A DNA stretch of 64,000 nt, from positions 1-64,000 of the forward strand of contig CAMJHF010000006.1 of the NCBI GenBank assembly GCA_946405435.1, given 5' to 3'. Positions 41,498 to 50,395 of this stretch are shown piece by piece. The translations under genes and the position numbers were made by a program. The notes under the pieces are model-generated. The model saw only the letters and a program-made list of their open reading frames with translations, searched no databases and had not been told where the DNA came from. The stretch's first letter is position 1. Each line of letters begins with the position of its first letter. This DNA is from an uncultured Bacteroidales bacterium. GTDB taxonomy: Bacteria > Bacteroidota > Bacteroidia > Bacteroidales > UBA932.

Positions 41498-43090
41498 TTA
41501 TTGATTTCCATATCTTATGAAGGCTTCGTTGATGACTGCCTTGAAAGCAGGGTAGTAGCTCAGCAATTTGTTGTGCAGGGTCTCCATGTCCGATACGTCG
41601 GCGGTGAAAAGCGGAGCGATCTTGTCTGCCCCGAGTCCTCTCTCGTCCAGATACATAAGTAATTGCGGAGAGAACCAGTATTGTGTGCCGAAGACCGCCG
41701 AGGACTCTTTGTAATGCATCCTGAACAGGACGCTCTGGCAGTAGTAGGCGTACACCTCTGCGATTTCGCAATAATTCGATCCGTCGTCGCCCCTTGAGCC
41801 GTGGGGGCTGTGAACAGATGATGAGATGAGGGTTTTCAGCATGTACTCGGTGTAATCTCCCCACCATTCTTTGCCTGCCTGCGAAAAGTGTCCGCCGTGG
41901 GCGAAGGCATGAAGCGCCGCTGCGTAAATCTCCGAGTAAGTGGCATTGCCCTTCTGGCCCAGGACAACGTCCGGCGGCAGAATCTTGATAAGGGGCGCAT
42001 ATTCGCCCACCACGCTTGAAATGGGTTCGTAGGTCTCGATTATGGTCCCGTGGTGCATGAGCAGCGGCATTTCCCCGTCCCAGAAGCCCAGGTTCCATAT
42101 CCTGAAGTCCTTGGGCGCTGCAGGAATAGCATTTGACGATGCCGAAGCGGCGGCATAATAGTCATAGCCGGCATTGTTGACGACGCAGCGCATGAAGAGG
42201 CGCCTGTCTGAATTCTCATCTATCACCAGGCTGTATCCGGCAGGGGACTGCCTGCCCAGCGTCGACGTGGAAGCGGGTATGATAATCAGGTTGAGGCCCT
42301 GGCAGAAGCCCTTTACGTTCTTGAATACAAGGCGGTACCTTACTTTGGAGTTGAAACTCCGGTTCATTTTGTAGTATCCCTCTTCGTCGGTGAAGCACGA
42401 GCTTATTTTAACAAATACGTTGCAGCTTACTTTTACGCCCTTCACTCCCACCGGCTCTTCGTCGAACATGGGGTCCATGATGGCGATACGGCCCTGCGGG
42501 GTGCCGCTTTTCACCTCTTCGCCATCCTTGGTGGCGGGCGGGAGCAGGTCTTCGTTGCCGGTCAGGCGGAAGGACTCCCTCTCCACGGCGTCCCAGTCTA
42601 TGCCGTCGGCTTTGGTGGCGGGGTCATGCTCTGCGATGTAGCAGTCGTCCAGCCGCTCGTAGCGTATGCCTTTGGGGAATTCGAACCCCACCGGCACCAC
42701 TGCGTACTGCCATGTGATGTCGCCCTCCGGCACCGAAGGGTCGTGGTACCAGTCGCCGTCCTTGACTATCCTGTAGTCGAGAGGATGGTCCAGAAGCTCA
42801 AGCCCTGCGTCTGCCAGCGCCTGCATCTGACTCTCCTCCGCAGGGAGGAAGCGGACATAGAAGTCCGTTGGGTCCAGGGTGGTGCGTCCCGCTCCGGCTG
42901 GGGCGACGGACTCCAGTGCCTTTGTCATGTTCTCTACCGAGTAGGGATCTTCGAGTTTCTCCCCGAGCACTATCATGTCGTGGGACAACTCATCCTGGGC
43001 AGCATCTTGCCTGTTCCACGGCAGGAAGCCGTTTTTGGAGCAGGCAACCAGGGATGCAGCCAGCGATAAAAGCGTGATGAACTTTTTCAT
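41498..43090 (-). CDS. Large lipoprotein with degenerate zinc-protease-like motif
   Basis: This is a 530-residue lipoprotein (lipobox LVAC, residues 14-17). The N-terminal third has no recognised domain. A carboxypeptidase-regulatory-like beta segment (about 210-275, KVSCNVFVKISSCFTDEEGYYKMN) follows. The C-terminal part contains LHAFAHGGHF near residue 395, where related Bacteroidota lipoproteins have HELxHxxH; the catalytic Glu is Ala here. Hydrolysis is therefore unlikely and a structural or binding role is more plausible. The motif assignment rests on pattern only. It precedes the DUF3575 outer-membrane protein in a two-gene unit, perhaps with the tRNA. Confidence 0.65.
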   Translation of the reverse strand: MKKFITLLSLAASLVACSKNGFLPWNRQDAAQDELSHDMIVLGEKLEDPYSVENMTKALESVAPAGAGRTTLDPTDFYVRFLPAEESQMQALADAGLELLDHPLDYRIVKDGDWYHDPSVPEGDITWQYAVVPVGFEFPKGIRYERLDDCYIAEHDPATKADGIDWDAVERESFRLTGNEDLLPPATKDGEEVKSGTPQGRIAIMDPMFDEEPVGVKGVKVSCNVFVKISSCFTDEEGYYKMNRSFNSKVRYRLVFKNVKGFCQGLNLIIIPASTSTLGRQSPAGYSLVIDENSDRRLFMRCVVNNAGYDYYAAASASSNAIPAAPKDFRIWNLGFWDGEMPLLMHHGTIIETYEPISSVVGEYAPLIKILPPDVVLGQKGNATYSEIYAAALHAFAHGGHFSQAGKEWWGDYTEYMLKTLISSSVHSPHGSRGDDGSNYCEIAEVYAYYCQSVLFRMHYKESSAVFGTQYWFSPQLLMYLDERGLGADKIAPLFTADVSDMETLHNKLLSYYPAFKAVINEAFIRYGNQ

Positions 43091-43225
43091 AGTCTCAATT
43101 TATTTCTGATGCAAAGATGATTCAAATTAAGCGTTCGTTCAAACATTGTAACGCTTATTTGCAAAATCGTCCCGGGAAGGCCGTACAAGGCGTGCCCGGG
43201 GAATGAGGTTTTACCGAAAAATGAT

Positions 43226-43233
43226 TATATTTA
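43226..43233 (+). promoter_or_regulatory. -7 box (TATATTTA) of the PPC-domain gene
   Basis: Seven of eight positions match TAnnTTTG, 18 nt before the ATG at 43252. Confidence 0.4.
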
Positions 43234-43251
43234 CACGCTAATCACTGTCCT

Positions 43252-43686
43252 ATGTACAAGTACACACAAGTTTCTGACACCAAGTACGTCCTGAGTCTGG
43301 ACAATCACGTAGAGATTATGACGGCTCTTGCCGCCTTCTGCAAGGAATGCGACATCTACGCCGGCGCCGTATACGGCCTGGGGGCCATAAGCGAGGCCAC
43401 CTTCCGTTTCCTCGACCCTGCCACCAAACAGTATGTCGACAAAACATTCGCCGAGCAAATGGAGATAACCAACCTTACCGGAAATATTTCCCTCAAAGAC
43501 GGGGAAGTCTACCTCCATGTACATGTGACTGCTGGGCGCAGGGATTATACCTGCGTGGGCGGCCATCTGCTCCAGGCGAGGATCAACGGCGCATGCGAGC
43601 TTGTGGTGGAGAATTTCGAGGACGGCTTCCTGGGCCGCCGCTTCGATGAAGAAACAGGACTTAATCTATACGAATTCAAGAATTAA
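43252..43686 (+). CDS. PPC-domain (DUF296) protein
   Basis: This is a 144-residue PPC/DUF296 protein. The conserved metal-binding signature HVHVTAGRRDYTCVGGHLLQA is complete, and the AGAVYGLGAISEATFRFLD segment is typical. In plants the domain accompanies AT-hooks; stand-alone bacterial versions form trimers and have no firm function, although a DNA-binding role is often assumed. No AT-hook is present. It is followed 5 nt later by the dicarboxylate transporter, so the two probably form an operon; a regulatory link is only inference. Confidence 0.88.
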   Translation: MYKYTQVSDTKYVLSLDNHVEIMTALAAFCKECDIYAGAVYGLGAISEATFRFLDPATKQYVDKTFAEQMEITNLTGNISLKDGEVYLHVHVTAGRRDYTCVGGHLLQARINGACELVVENFEDGFLGRRFDEETGLNLYEFKN

Positions 43687-43691
43687 CCGAT

Positions 43692-45068
43692 ATGTCATTC
43701 TTAATGGTTGTCGAACTGCTGATAGTGCTCGCGGCCCTCTACGTGGGCTCGCGCTACGGCAGCCTTGCGCTTGGCGCTATATCCGGAATCGGCCTGGCAA
43801 TCCTGGTCTTCGGCTTCGGCCTTACCCCCGGAACCCCTCCTACGGACGTAATCTACATCATAATAGCTGCGGTGACCTGCGCCGGTACGCTCCAGGCCTC
43901 CGGCGGTATGGACTGGATGATACAGATAGCGGAAAAGATGCTCCGCAAGCACCCGGACCATATCACTTTCCTGGGTCCGCTGGTGACATTCTTCCTCACA
44001 GTTCTGGTGGGAACCGGTCACGTGGTGTATACCATCATGCCCATAATCTGCGACATCGCCCTCAAGAAGAACATACGTCCCGAGCGTCCCTGCGGCGTGG
44101 CTTCTGTTGCATCACAGGTCGGCATAACCTGCTCGCCCATCGCGGCCGCAGTGGTGGCTTTCGTCACCATTTCCAATGCCAACGGATACATGGTGTCCAT
44201 CCCGCAGGTGCTCATGGTGACCATACCTGCATGTCTTCTGGGCCTGATGTGCGCTGCTGTAGCTTCGTTCAAGAGGGGCAAAGACCTTGACAAAGACCCT
44301 GATTTCATCAAGCGCAAGTCCGACCCCGAGCAGTACGCCTACATGTACGGCAGTACCGCCACCACCTTGGACAAGGTCATCACTCCCCAGGCCAAGGCTT
44401 CGGTTTTCATTTTCCTGGGCTCGCTGCTGGTTATCGTTGGATTCGCTTTCATGCAGATGTTCCATACTGCCGACGGCAAGACGGTCGCGCAGGCCGTCAA
44501 TCTCCCGAAGATGAATATCTGCATCCAGATAATCATGCTCATGGCTGCCGCGTGCAACATTATGTTCTGCAAGGCGTCTCCCAAGAAGGCGGTTGCCGGC
44601 GCAGTGTGGCAGTCGGGCATGGTGGCAGTCGTGGCCATCTACGGTATAGCCTGGCTTGCAGATACTTACTTTGGTAATTACATGGACGAGATGAAGTCCA
44701 TGCTCACGGGGCTGGTGACCAACTATCCCTGGAGTATAGCATTCGTTTTCTTCCTGGTGTCGGTGCTGATCAATTCACAGGGTGCCGTGGTAGTGGCCAT
44801 GCTGCCGCTTGCCTACGAACTCGGAATCGCCGGGCCGGTGCTTCTGGGCGTGCTTCCCAGCGTGTATGGATACTTTTTCATCCCCAATTATCCTTCGGAT
44901 ATCGCTACGGTCAATTTTGACCGTTCTGGAACGACCGTAATCGGCAAGTATCTGCTGAACCACAGTTTCATGATGCCCGGCCTCATCAGCGTGATCGTCT
45001 CCACCGTGGTCGGCTATCTCATCACCAACGTCATCTTCCCAGGCTACTTCTCCTCCTTCATCCAGTAG
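43692..45068 (+). CDS. Anaerobic C4-dicarboxylate transporter, DcuA/DcuB type
   Basis: This is a 458-residue inner-membrane transporter with 10-12 helices. It matches the Dcu family at its N-terminus (MVVELLIVLAALYVGSRYG) and in ASGGMDWMIQIAEKMLRKHP, TFFLTVLVGTGHVVYTIMPII and SQVGITCSPIAAAVVAF. Dcu carriers exchange fumarate, aspartate or malate for succinate during anaerobic fumarate respiration, which fits the succinate-producing lifestyle of gut Bacteroidales. DcuA and DcuB cannot be separated by eye. It is the second gene after the PPC protein. Confidence 0.9.
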   Translation: MSFLMVVELLIVLAALYVGSRYGSLALGAISGIGLAILVFGFGLTPGTPPTDVIYIIIAAVTCAGTLQASGGMDWMIQIAEKMLRKHPDHITFLGPLVTFFLTVLVGTGHVVYTIMPIICDIALKKNIRPERPCGVASVASQVGITCSPIAAAVVAFVTISNANGYMVSIPQVLMVTIPACLLGLMCAAVASFKRGKDLDKDPDFIKRKSDPEQYAYMYGSTATTLDKVITPQAKASVFIFLGSLLVIVGFAFMQMFHTADGKTVAQAVNLPKMNICIQIIMLMAAACNIMFCKASPKKAVAGAVWQSGMVAVVAIYGIAWLADTYFGNYMDEMKSMLTGLVTNYPWSIAFVFFLVSVLINSQGAVVVAMLPLAYELGIAGPVLLGVLPSVYGYFFIPNYPSDIATVNFDRSGTTVIGKYLLNHSFMMPGLISVIVSTVVGYLITNVIFPGYFSSFIQ

Positions 45069-45097
45069 CCCTCCAGTCATATTTACGGTGATAGGTA

Positions 45098-45341
45098 GGG
45101 GCTGTTTTTATGCTGCAGTTTTCGGAGCGCAAGCGACCGGGGGAGTCTGAGGGGATCCTCCCCTCAGTCAAATGATTGGGCTGTTTTTATGCCATCGCAT
45201 AAAAACAGCCCCGGGACCGGTGTCAACGTCTGCTGCTAAACCCTAGAAACAACGCAGCGTCCGTATCTTCCGGTCCCGGACTATTCAGAAGACAGCCGCT
45301 AAGCTGCAGCCGGGGGGAAAGTAAGTCGGCAACGGGACCGG
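45098..45341. repeat. Intergenic element with competing inverted repeats
   Basis: The 301-bp gene-free stretch 45069-45369 holds several repeats. Two direct copies of GGGCTGTTTTTATGC (45098-45113 and 45178-45192) can both pair with one inverted copy at 45197-45212. A TGAGGGGA/TCCCCTCA hairpin lies at 45148-45166. CCGGGACCGG (45211-45220) and CGGGACCGG (45333-45341) can both pair with CCGGTCCCGG (45270-45279). It may be a dispersed intergenic repeat, a structured RNA or a 3' end region for the convergent dcu and gltX genes. I see no match to rnpB, tmRNA, SRP RNA or common riboswitches. Confidence 0.55.
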
Positions 45342-45369
45342 AACCTTGTCCAAGGCCCGTGCCCCGTCA

Positions 45370-46890
45370 TTATATAATTAACCGCTCTTCGGCCCTATGG
45401 AAGCGCGCAAGCGCCTCCTCCCGGCCTATGAAACGCATTATATCAGCAATACCGAGTCCGTTGGACGAACCCGTGAGGGCGAGGCGGATGCAGTTCATCA
45501 CCTTGCCCATAGGCCACTCCTTCGAACGAATATACTCTTCCATCGAAGCGGCGCTGTCAGTGCCCTCGAGGGCCTCGCGTGCCATGTCCACGTTCTCTTT
45601 CTTCCAGAACTTGGAGGCATCCTTCTCCACATACTCTTCGGGGGCCTTGAAAAGATACCAGGCTATGTCCCAGAAGTCCCGGACAAAGGTGGCCCTTTCT
45701 TTTATGAGAGTCACAACCTCACGCACGAACGAGGGATCCGCACTGATGCCGTGCTCCTCGAGTATCGGCATGAAGTCGGCCGCGAGCGTCTCGTCGGGGC
45801 GCATGCGGAGGTACTCCTTGTTGAACCATTTGGCCTTGTCGGGATTGAATTTGGCTCCCGATTTGCCGACTTTCTCGAGCGAAAAAGCCTGAGAGAGCTC
45901 CTCGAGCGAGAATATTTCCTGCTCCGTGCCGGGGTTCCAGCCCAGCATGGCCAGGAGGTTCACGAACGCCTCGGGGAAATATCCGTCCTCGCGGTACCCG
46001 CGGGAAACCTGTCCGTCGGGGGCTACCCAGCGCAGGGGGAATACCGGGAATCCCATCTTGTCTCCGTCACGCTTGCTCAGCTTGCCGTTTCCGACGGGCT
46101 TGAGGAGCAGGGGCAGGTGGGCGAATTCCGGCCTTTCCCATCCGAAGGCCTTGTACAGCATGTAATGCAGGGGAAGCGACGGCAGCCACTCTTCGCCGCG
46201 GATTACGTGGCTTATCTCCATGAGATGGTCATCCACGATGTTTGCCAGATGATAGGTAGGAAGCTCGTCGGCTCTCTTCCACAGCACCTTGTCGTCCAGG
46301 GTGGAGCTGTTCACCTCGATGTGCCCGCGGATCAGGTCATCCATCTCGACCACCTCGTTCTCGGGCATCTTGAAGCGTATTGTCCAATCGCTGCGCTCTT
46401 CCAGCAGTCGCTGCACTTCGCCGGACCCGAGAGTCAGGGAATTGCGCAGACCGCCGCGGGTGGCGGCATTGTATATGAATGTCTGCCCCGAGGCCTCGGC
46501 CTGCGAGCGCTCTTTCTCCAGTTCTTCGGCGGTGTCGAATGCATAGTATGCAAAACCGTCCGCTACCAGTTGTTCGGCATATTTGCGGTAGATTCCGCGC
46601 CTCTGCGACTGGCGGTAAGGCGCATGCGGGTTCCGTGCATCGGCAGTTTCCGCCAGCTTGCCGTCGGCGTCCAGTCCTTCATCGGGCAGGATTCCGCACC
46701 AGCGTAGCGACTCTATGATGTACTCTTCCGCTCCTGGGACGAAACGATGCGAATCGGTGTCTTCGATACGGAGTATGAAGTCTCCTCCCATCTTCTTGGC
46801 GAAGAGATAGTTATACAAAGCTGTGCGCACTCCGCCCATGTGGAGCGGGCCTGTAGGGGACGGCGCGAATCTTACTCTTGTCCTTTTCAT
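45370..46890 (-). CDS. gltX: Glutamyl-tRNA synthetase
   Basis: This is a 506-residue class I synthetase starting MKRTRVRFAPSPTGPLHMGGVRTALYNYLFAKK, with the HIGH-type motif HMGG, the IEDTDSHR segment and the KMSKS-type LSKRDGDK. The C-terminal helical anticodon domain is complete. It charges tRNA-Glu. No glutaminyl synthetase is visible in the window, so its specificity (discriminating or not) is open. The gene overlaps ftsZ by 4 nt (ATGA) and is probably the distal gene of the dcw operon. Confidence 0.96.
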   Translation of the reverse strand: MKRTRVRFAPSPTGPLHMGGVRTALYNYLFAKKMGGDFILRIEDTDSHRFVPGAEEYIIESLRWCGILPDEGLDADGKLAETADARNPHAPYRQSQRRGIYRKYAEQLVADGFAYYAFDTAEELEKERSQAEASGQTFIYNAATRGGLRNSLTLGSGEVQRLLEERSDWTIRFKMPENEVVEMDDLIRGHIEVNSSTLDDKVLWKRADELPTYHLANIVDDHLMEISHVIRGEEWLPSLPLHYMLYKAFGWERPEFAHLPLLLKPVGNGKLSKRDGDKMGFPVFPLRWVAPDGQVSRGYREDGYFPEAFVNLLAMLGWNPGTEQEIFSLEELSQAFSLEKVGKSGAKFNPDKAKWFNKEYLRMRPDETLAADFMPILEEHGISADPSFVREVVTLIKERATFVRDFWDIAWYLFKAPEEYVEKDASKFWKKENVDMAREALEGTDSAASMEEYIRSKEWPMGKVMNCIRLALTGSSNGLGIADIMRFIGREEALARFHRAEERLII

Positions 46891-48134
46891 GATCTACGAA
46901 TTGCGGGTATGTTCTCAAGGTCTGAAAGCTGTTCTCCGGTGCTTACCAGCAGGGCCGGCTTGTGCTCGGGGTCGAAGCGGAAGGACCTCAGGTTTTCCGA
47001 GGAACTGTATCCGATGCGGGAGCCTACGCTGTCCTCGATCAGGCTTATGCCCTTGGTGCTTGCGGCCTCGCTTTTGTCATAGGTGAAACTGCGGGTGATC
47101 ATTATATAGTTGCCCATGTCGCGGCGGGAGCCTACGATGTCTATGAATTTCAGGCCGGTGACTATGGATGTGATGTGGATATGGTCGCCCACGCCGGGAT
47201 CCTCGTCCCAGATGAGGCCGCGCTTGAAGTTGTTGGCTCCGCCGGTATACTCGTCTATGCGGCGGTTTATCTCGGACATGTCGTCCATCGTGAGGCCCTG
47301 TTCGTTTTTGCCGCCGGTAATGTTCACAAGAACGTTCTTGGCGGTGGTGAGGTCGAAATCATTGAGCAGGGGAGACTCGAATGCCTGCTTCACGGCGTCC
47401 TGGATGCGGTTGGGGCCGCTGCCCTCGCCGTAGCCCATCAAGGCCATGCCGCTGTCTTTCATCATGGTCATCACATCTTCGAAGTCCACATTGATGTAGC
47501 CGGGCTTCTGGATGATTTCGATGATGCCTTTGACGGCGGTGGTGAGCACCTCGTCCGCCTTGGGGAAAGCGTTGTGCGTGAGCTGGTCGCCGAAGTGCTC
47601 GTATAATTTCTCGTTGTTGATGATGAGCAGGGAGTCCACATTTTTCTCCAGCTCCTGTATGCCGTCGATGGCCCTGGACATTGCCCTGTCGCCCTCGTTC
47701 TTGAAGGGCAGGGTGACCACGGCGACGGTCAGGATACCTTTCTCCTTTGCCATCTTGGCGATGATGGGGGTGGCTCCTGTGCCGGTGCCGCCTCCCATGC
47801 CGGCCGTGATGAAAAGCATCTTGGTGCCGGTGTCGATGATTTTCTTCTCTATCTCGGCCTGGCTGTCGATGGCCGCGTTGCGTCCCTTGATTGGGTTGGT
47901 TCCTGCACCGAGGCCGGCGCCCATCTGTATTTTCACGGGCACCGGGCTGCATTCAAGGGCTTGCGAGTCCGTGTTGCACACCACGAAGCTGCAGCCTTCG
48001 ATACCGGTCCTGTACATGTAGGAAACAGCGTTGCAGCCGCCTCCGCCCACGCCTATGACCTTGATTATCTGGTCTGAGCGCTTCCAGTCATTGGGCACTG
48101 TGGCCTCCAGGTCTATATTGAAATCCTCGAACAT
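46887..48134 (-). CDS. ftsZ: Cell division GTPase FtsZ
   Basis: This is a 415-residue tubulin homologue that forms the Z-ring. The GTP site shows GVGGGGCNAVSYMYRTG and the tubulin signature GMGGGTGTGATP. Synergy-loop and C-terminal GTPase halves end near residue 325. A linker of about 75 residues leads to the terminal peptide LENIPAIRRS, the docking site for FtsA and other partners. It lies 3 nt after ftsA at the end of the dcw cluster and overlaps gltX. Confidence 0.97.
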   Translation of the reverse strand: MFEDFNIDLEATVPNDWKRSDQIIKVIGVGGGGCNAVSYMYRTGIEGCSFVVCNTDSQALECSPVPVKIQMGAGLGAGTNPIKGRNAAIDSQAEIEKKIIDTGTKMLFITAGMGGGTGTGATPIIAKMAKEKGILTVAVVTLPFKNEGDRAMSRAIDGIQELEKNVDSLLIINNEKLYEHFGDQLTHNAFPKADEVLTTAVKGIIEIIQKPGYINVDFEDVMTMMKDSGMALMGYGEGSGPNRIQDAVKQAFESPLLNDFDLTTAKNVLVNITGGKNEQGLTMDDMSEINRRIDEYTGGANNFKRGLIWDEDPGVGDHIHITSIVTGLKFIDIVGSRRDMGNYIMITRSFTYDKSEAASTKGISLIEDSVGSRIGYSSSENLRSFRFDPEHKPALLVSTGEQLSDLENIPAIRRS

Positions 48135-48137
48135 AGC

Positions 48138-49658
48138 TTATTTCTCTTCGTTGTTGTTGCCCATATCGTCATAGAGTCCGCCGAGCACTCCGTCGAACCC
48201 TTTTTCGAACAGTTCGCCCATCTTGTTCCAGATGACCTTTATTCCGTTCGGCTTGTCGTTCTGCTTGTTGCCGTCCTTTTTGTCCTCCCTTCCGGGACGC
48301 TGAGCTTTCTGGCGTTTCTTGCCGCCTGAGGGTGTCCTGTTTATCTTGTCTTCCACCTTCTCGAATGCGGTGTCGGAGAACAGGTTGCCCTGACCGTTGG
48401 CATCCGGTGCAGGCTGGGGCTCCGGCTCCGTCTCCAGCTCAGGAGCGGGCTGGGGCTCGCTTTCGCCGCTTTCGTCGGCGATGCAGTTGAGGAATGGATC
48501 GGTCGAGGACTCAAGCACCATGCCCACTGATGCGGCGGCTTCGGCTTCGCCTATTCCGGCACAGCCGTCGGAGGAGAACTTGCGTGCCAGAGGGAAGCCC
48601 ACGCGCACGTTGTAGCCCGATTCTTCCTTAATGAGGTTGGTAAGGTTCGCCAGGTTTGCGCCGCCTCCGGTGAGGACGATTCCGCAGCGGAGCCTGTCGG
48701 CAAAACCGCTTTCCTGGATGAGGTAGAGTATGGCCTGGATTATCTCGCGGCAACGGCTGGTGATGATTTCGGAAAGGTACTTGACTCCCAGATGTTCGTA
48801 TGTGCCGTTCTCTTCATCGTTGATCTGCAGTACTTTGTCTCCCATGGTCTGGAGCTTGTCGGGCAGGCACGCCCCGAAGGCGAGCTTGATATTCTCCGCC
48901 AGGGTGTCGTCGAATGCACACTCCAGGCGTATGTCGCTTGTGATGCTCTTGCCTCCGAAGGGGATGGAAGCGAAGTAGCGCATTATGCCGCCCTGATAGA
49001 TGGACAGAGAAGTGACTCCGCCTCCCATTTCCACGAGGGCTACGCCGTTGGTCTTCTCATCTTCCTTGAGCACTGCTTCGCCTACTGCGATAGGAGTGAA
49101 AATGGCCTGGGCAAGCGCCACCCCCGCATTGTTGAGCATGATGTCGATGTTCCAGACCGACTTTTTCTTGCCGACGAAGATCTTGAAGTTGCCGGAAAGA
49201 ACCTCGCTGGTGGTGCCCACCACGTCTTCGTCGTTGCCGATGAAGTCGTCGGTGGCGAAGGACTGGGGTACGGCTCCGTAGATAACCTCGCTTTTGTCCG
49301 ACAGCGGATAACTGTCCAGGGCTATGCTCTTCAGGGAGGAAATCTCTTCCTCACCTATGAGGAGCGAAGGGTCGCTGCGCTCTATCTTGGCGCTGGCGGT
49401 CTCCTGGTGTACGTTGTAGCGGGGGAGGCCTACCACCACCTGTGTGATTTTAACCTGCAGTTCCTCCTGCGCCTCCGCTATTGCAGCGCGGAGAGGAGCC
49501 GCCGCCTTCATGGGGTTGTACACGCAGTTGTAGCGTATGCCTGCCGAAGGACGCTCTTTGTAGTAGATGATCTGGACGTTCTCGCCTATGATCTTTGCCA
49601 CGCAGAGAGCGAGTTTCGAAGTGCCCAGATCGACTGTCGCTATATATCTTTCCTGCAT
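48138..49658 (-). CDS. ftsA: Cell division protein FtsA with long C-terminal extension
   Basis: This is a 506-residue actin-fold protein tethering FtsZ to the membrane. Phosphate-1 (TVDLGTSKLALCVAK), the SHS2/1C insertion, and phosphate-2/adenosine motifs (VEMGGGVTSLSIY, IVLTGGGANLANL) are present. After about residue 395 comes a Pro/Glu-rich linker with repeated EPQPAP blocks and a basic patch. It ends in an amphipathic segment (MGELFEKGFDGVLGGLYDDM) that is the likely membrane-targeting helix. It overlaps ftsQ by 19 nt. Confidence 0.95.
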   Translation of the reverse strand: MQERYIATVDLGTSKLALCVAKIIGENVQIIYYKERPSAGIRYNCVYNPMKAAAPLRAAIAEAQEELQVKITQVVVGLPRYNVHQETASAKIERSDPSLLIGEEEISSLKSIALDSYPLSDKSEVIYGAVPQSFATDDFIGNDEDVVGTTSEVLSGNFKIFVGKKKSVWNIDIMLNNAGVALAQAIFTPIAVGEAVLKEDEKTNGVALVEMGGGVTSLSIYQGGIMRYFASIPFGGKSITSDIRLECAFDDTLAENIKLAFGACLPDKLQTMGDKVLQINDEENGTYEHLGVKYLSEIITSRCREIIQAILYLIQESGFADRLRCGIVLTGGGANLANLTNLIKEESGYNVRVGFPLARKFSSDGCAGIGEAEAAASVGMVLESSTDPFLNCIADESGESEPQPAPELETEPEPQPAPDANGQGNLFSDTAFEKVEDKINRTPSGGKKRQKAQRPGREDKKDGNKQNDKPNGIKVIWNKMGELFEKGFDGVLGGLYDDMGNNNEEK

Positions 49659-50395
49659 ATTATTTGTTTGTTGTATTTCAGGTTTACGCTTTTGTACAAG
49701 CCCTCTTCCTTTGCGGGGCGTATGACAGAGCAGTATCTGCCCATCTTCTCGAACTTGTCTTTAATCTTGTCAGGTGCGCCGAAGATGAACCTTTCTTTCC
49801 CTTCCACGGTCTTGAGTTCCACCTCTCCGCCGTCGTTCACACGGATTTTCTCTATTTTGTCCTTCCACTGCTTTGATGAAGCTATGTAGTCGGAAAGATT
49901 CAGGAGTCCTTCGCTCCACGCCGCCAGCGAAGCGCTGTCAAGCGCGGGAAGGGTTCCCTCGATCACGGGGACGTCGGCGGTATAGCTGCTGTGCAGCGGG
50001 AAAACATATCCGGTACGGTCCATGTAGAATCCTTCTTCGCCCTTCTGGAAGCGCAGTGCCGGGGCCCTCTGCACTATGCTTATGTGCAGGACTCCGTCCT
50101 TGGTGGTCCAGGCCTCGCTGTTCATTACTATGCTCTTCTGCTCCAGCAGGCGCTCCATCCTTGCCAGGTCGAGGCTGTCGAGGCGCACACCTATGTAGAC
50201 GCCGTATTTTTTGTCCAGGAAGCCCTTGATGTCCTCCGGCGTCACAAACTCCCATGCGTCCTTGATCTGAACGTCAAGGGCGTTGCAAAGTGCCTTGGAG
50301 CGCTGTGAACGGCCGCATCCGGCCAGAATCAGCATTCCTGCCAGCACCAGCGCCGAAACGGCGGCGGAGAATATGTGCCCGGGACGTATTTTCAT
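49640..50395 (-). CDS. ftsQ: Cell division protein FtsQ-like, with lipobox-like N-terminus
   Basis: This is a 251-residue protein between murC and ftsA, the standard ftsQ position. One N-terminal hydrophobic helix (8-26) is followed by a POTRA-like beta-alpha region (DLARMERLLEQKSIVMNSEAWTTKDGVLHISIVQRAP) and the FtsQ domain containing GFYMDRTGYVFPLHSSYTADVPVIEG. It recruits FtsL-FtsB-type partners and septal synthase. Unusually, the helix ends in LAGC (residues 24-27), a textbook lipobox. This could make it a lipoprotein instead of a bitopic membrane protein. It overlaps murC by 4 nt. Confidence 0.88.
   Translation of the reverse strand: MKIRPGHIFSAAVSALVLAGMLILAGCGRSQRSKALCNALDVQIKDAWEFVTPEDIKGFLDKKYGVYIGVRLDSLDLARMERLLEQKSIVMNSEAWTTKDGVLHISIVQRAPALRFQKGEEGFYMDRTGYVFPLHSSYTADVPVIEGTLPALDSASLAAWSEGLLNLSDYIASSKQWKDKIEKIRVNDGGEVELKTVEGKERFIFGAPDKIKDKFEKMGRYCSVIRPAKEEGLYKSVNLKYNKQIICRKDI

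Noticed and set aside
45214..45345. RNase P RNA, tmRNA, 6S RNA or riboswitch
   Set aside because: None of the conserved core sequences (for example GAGGAAAGUCC of rnpB, or cobalamin and TPP boxes) is present on either strand.
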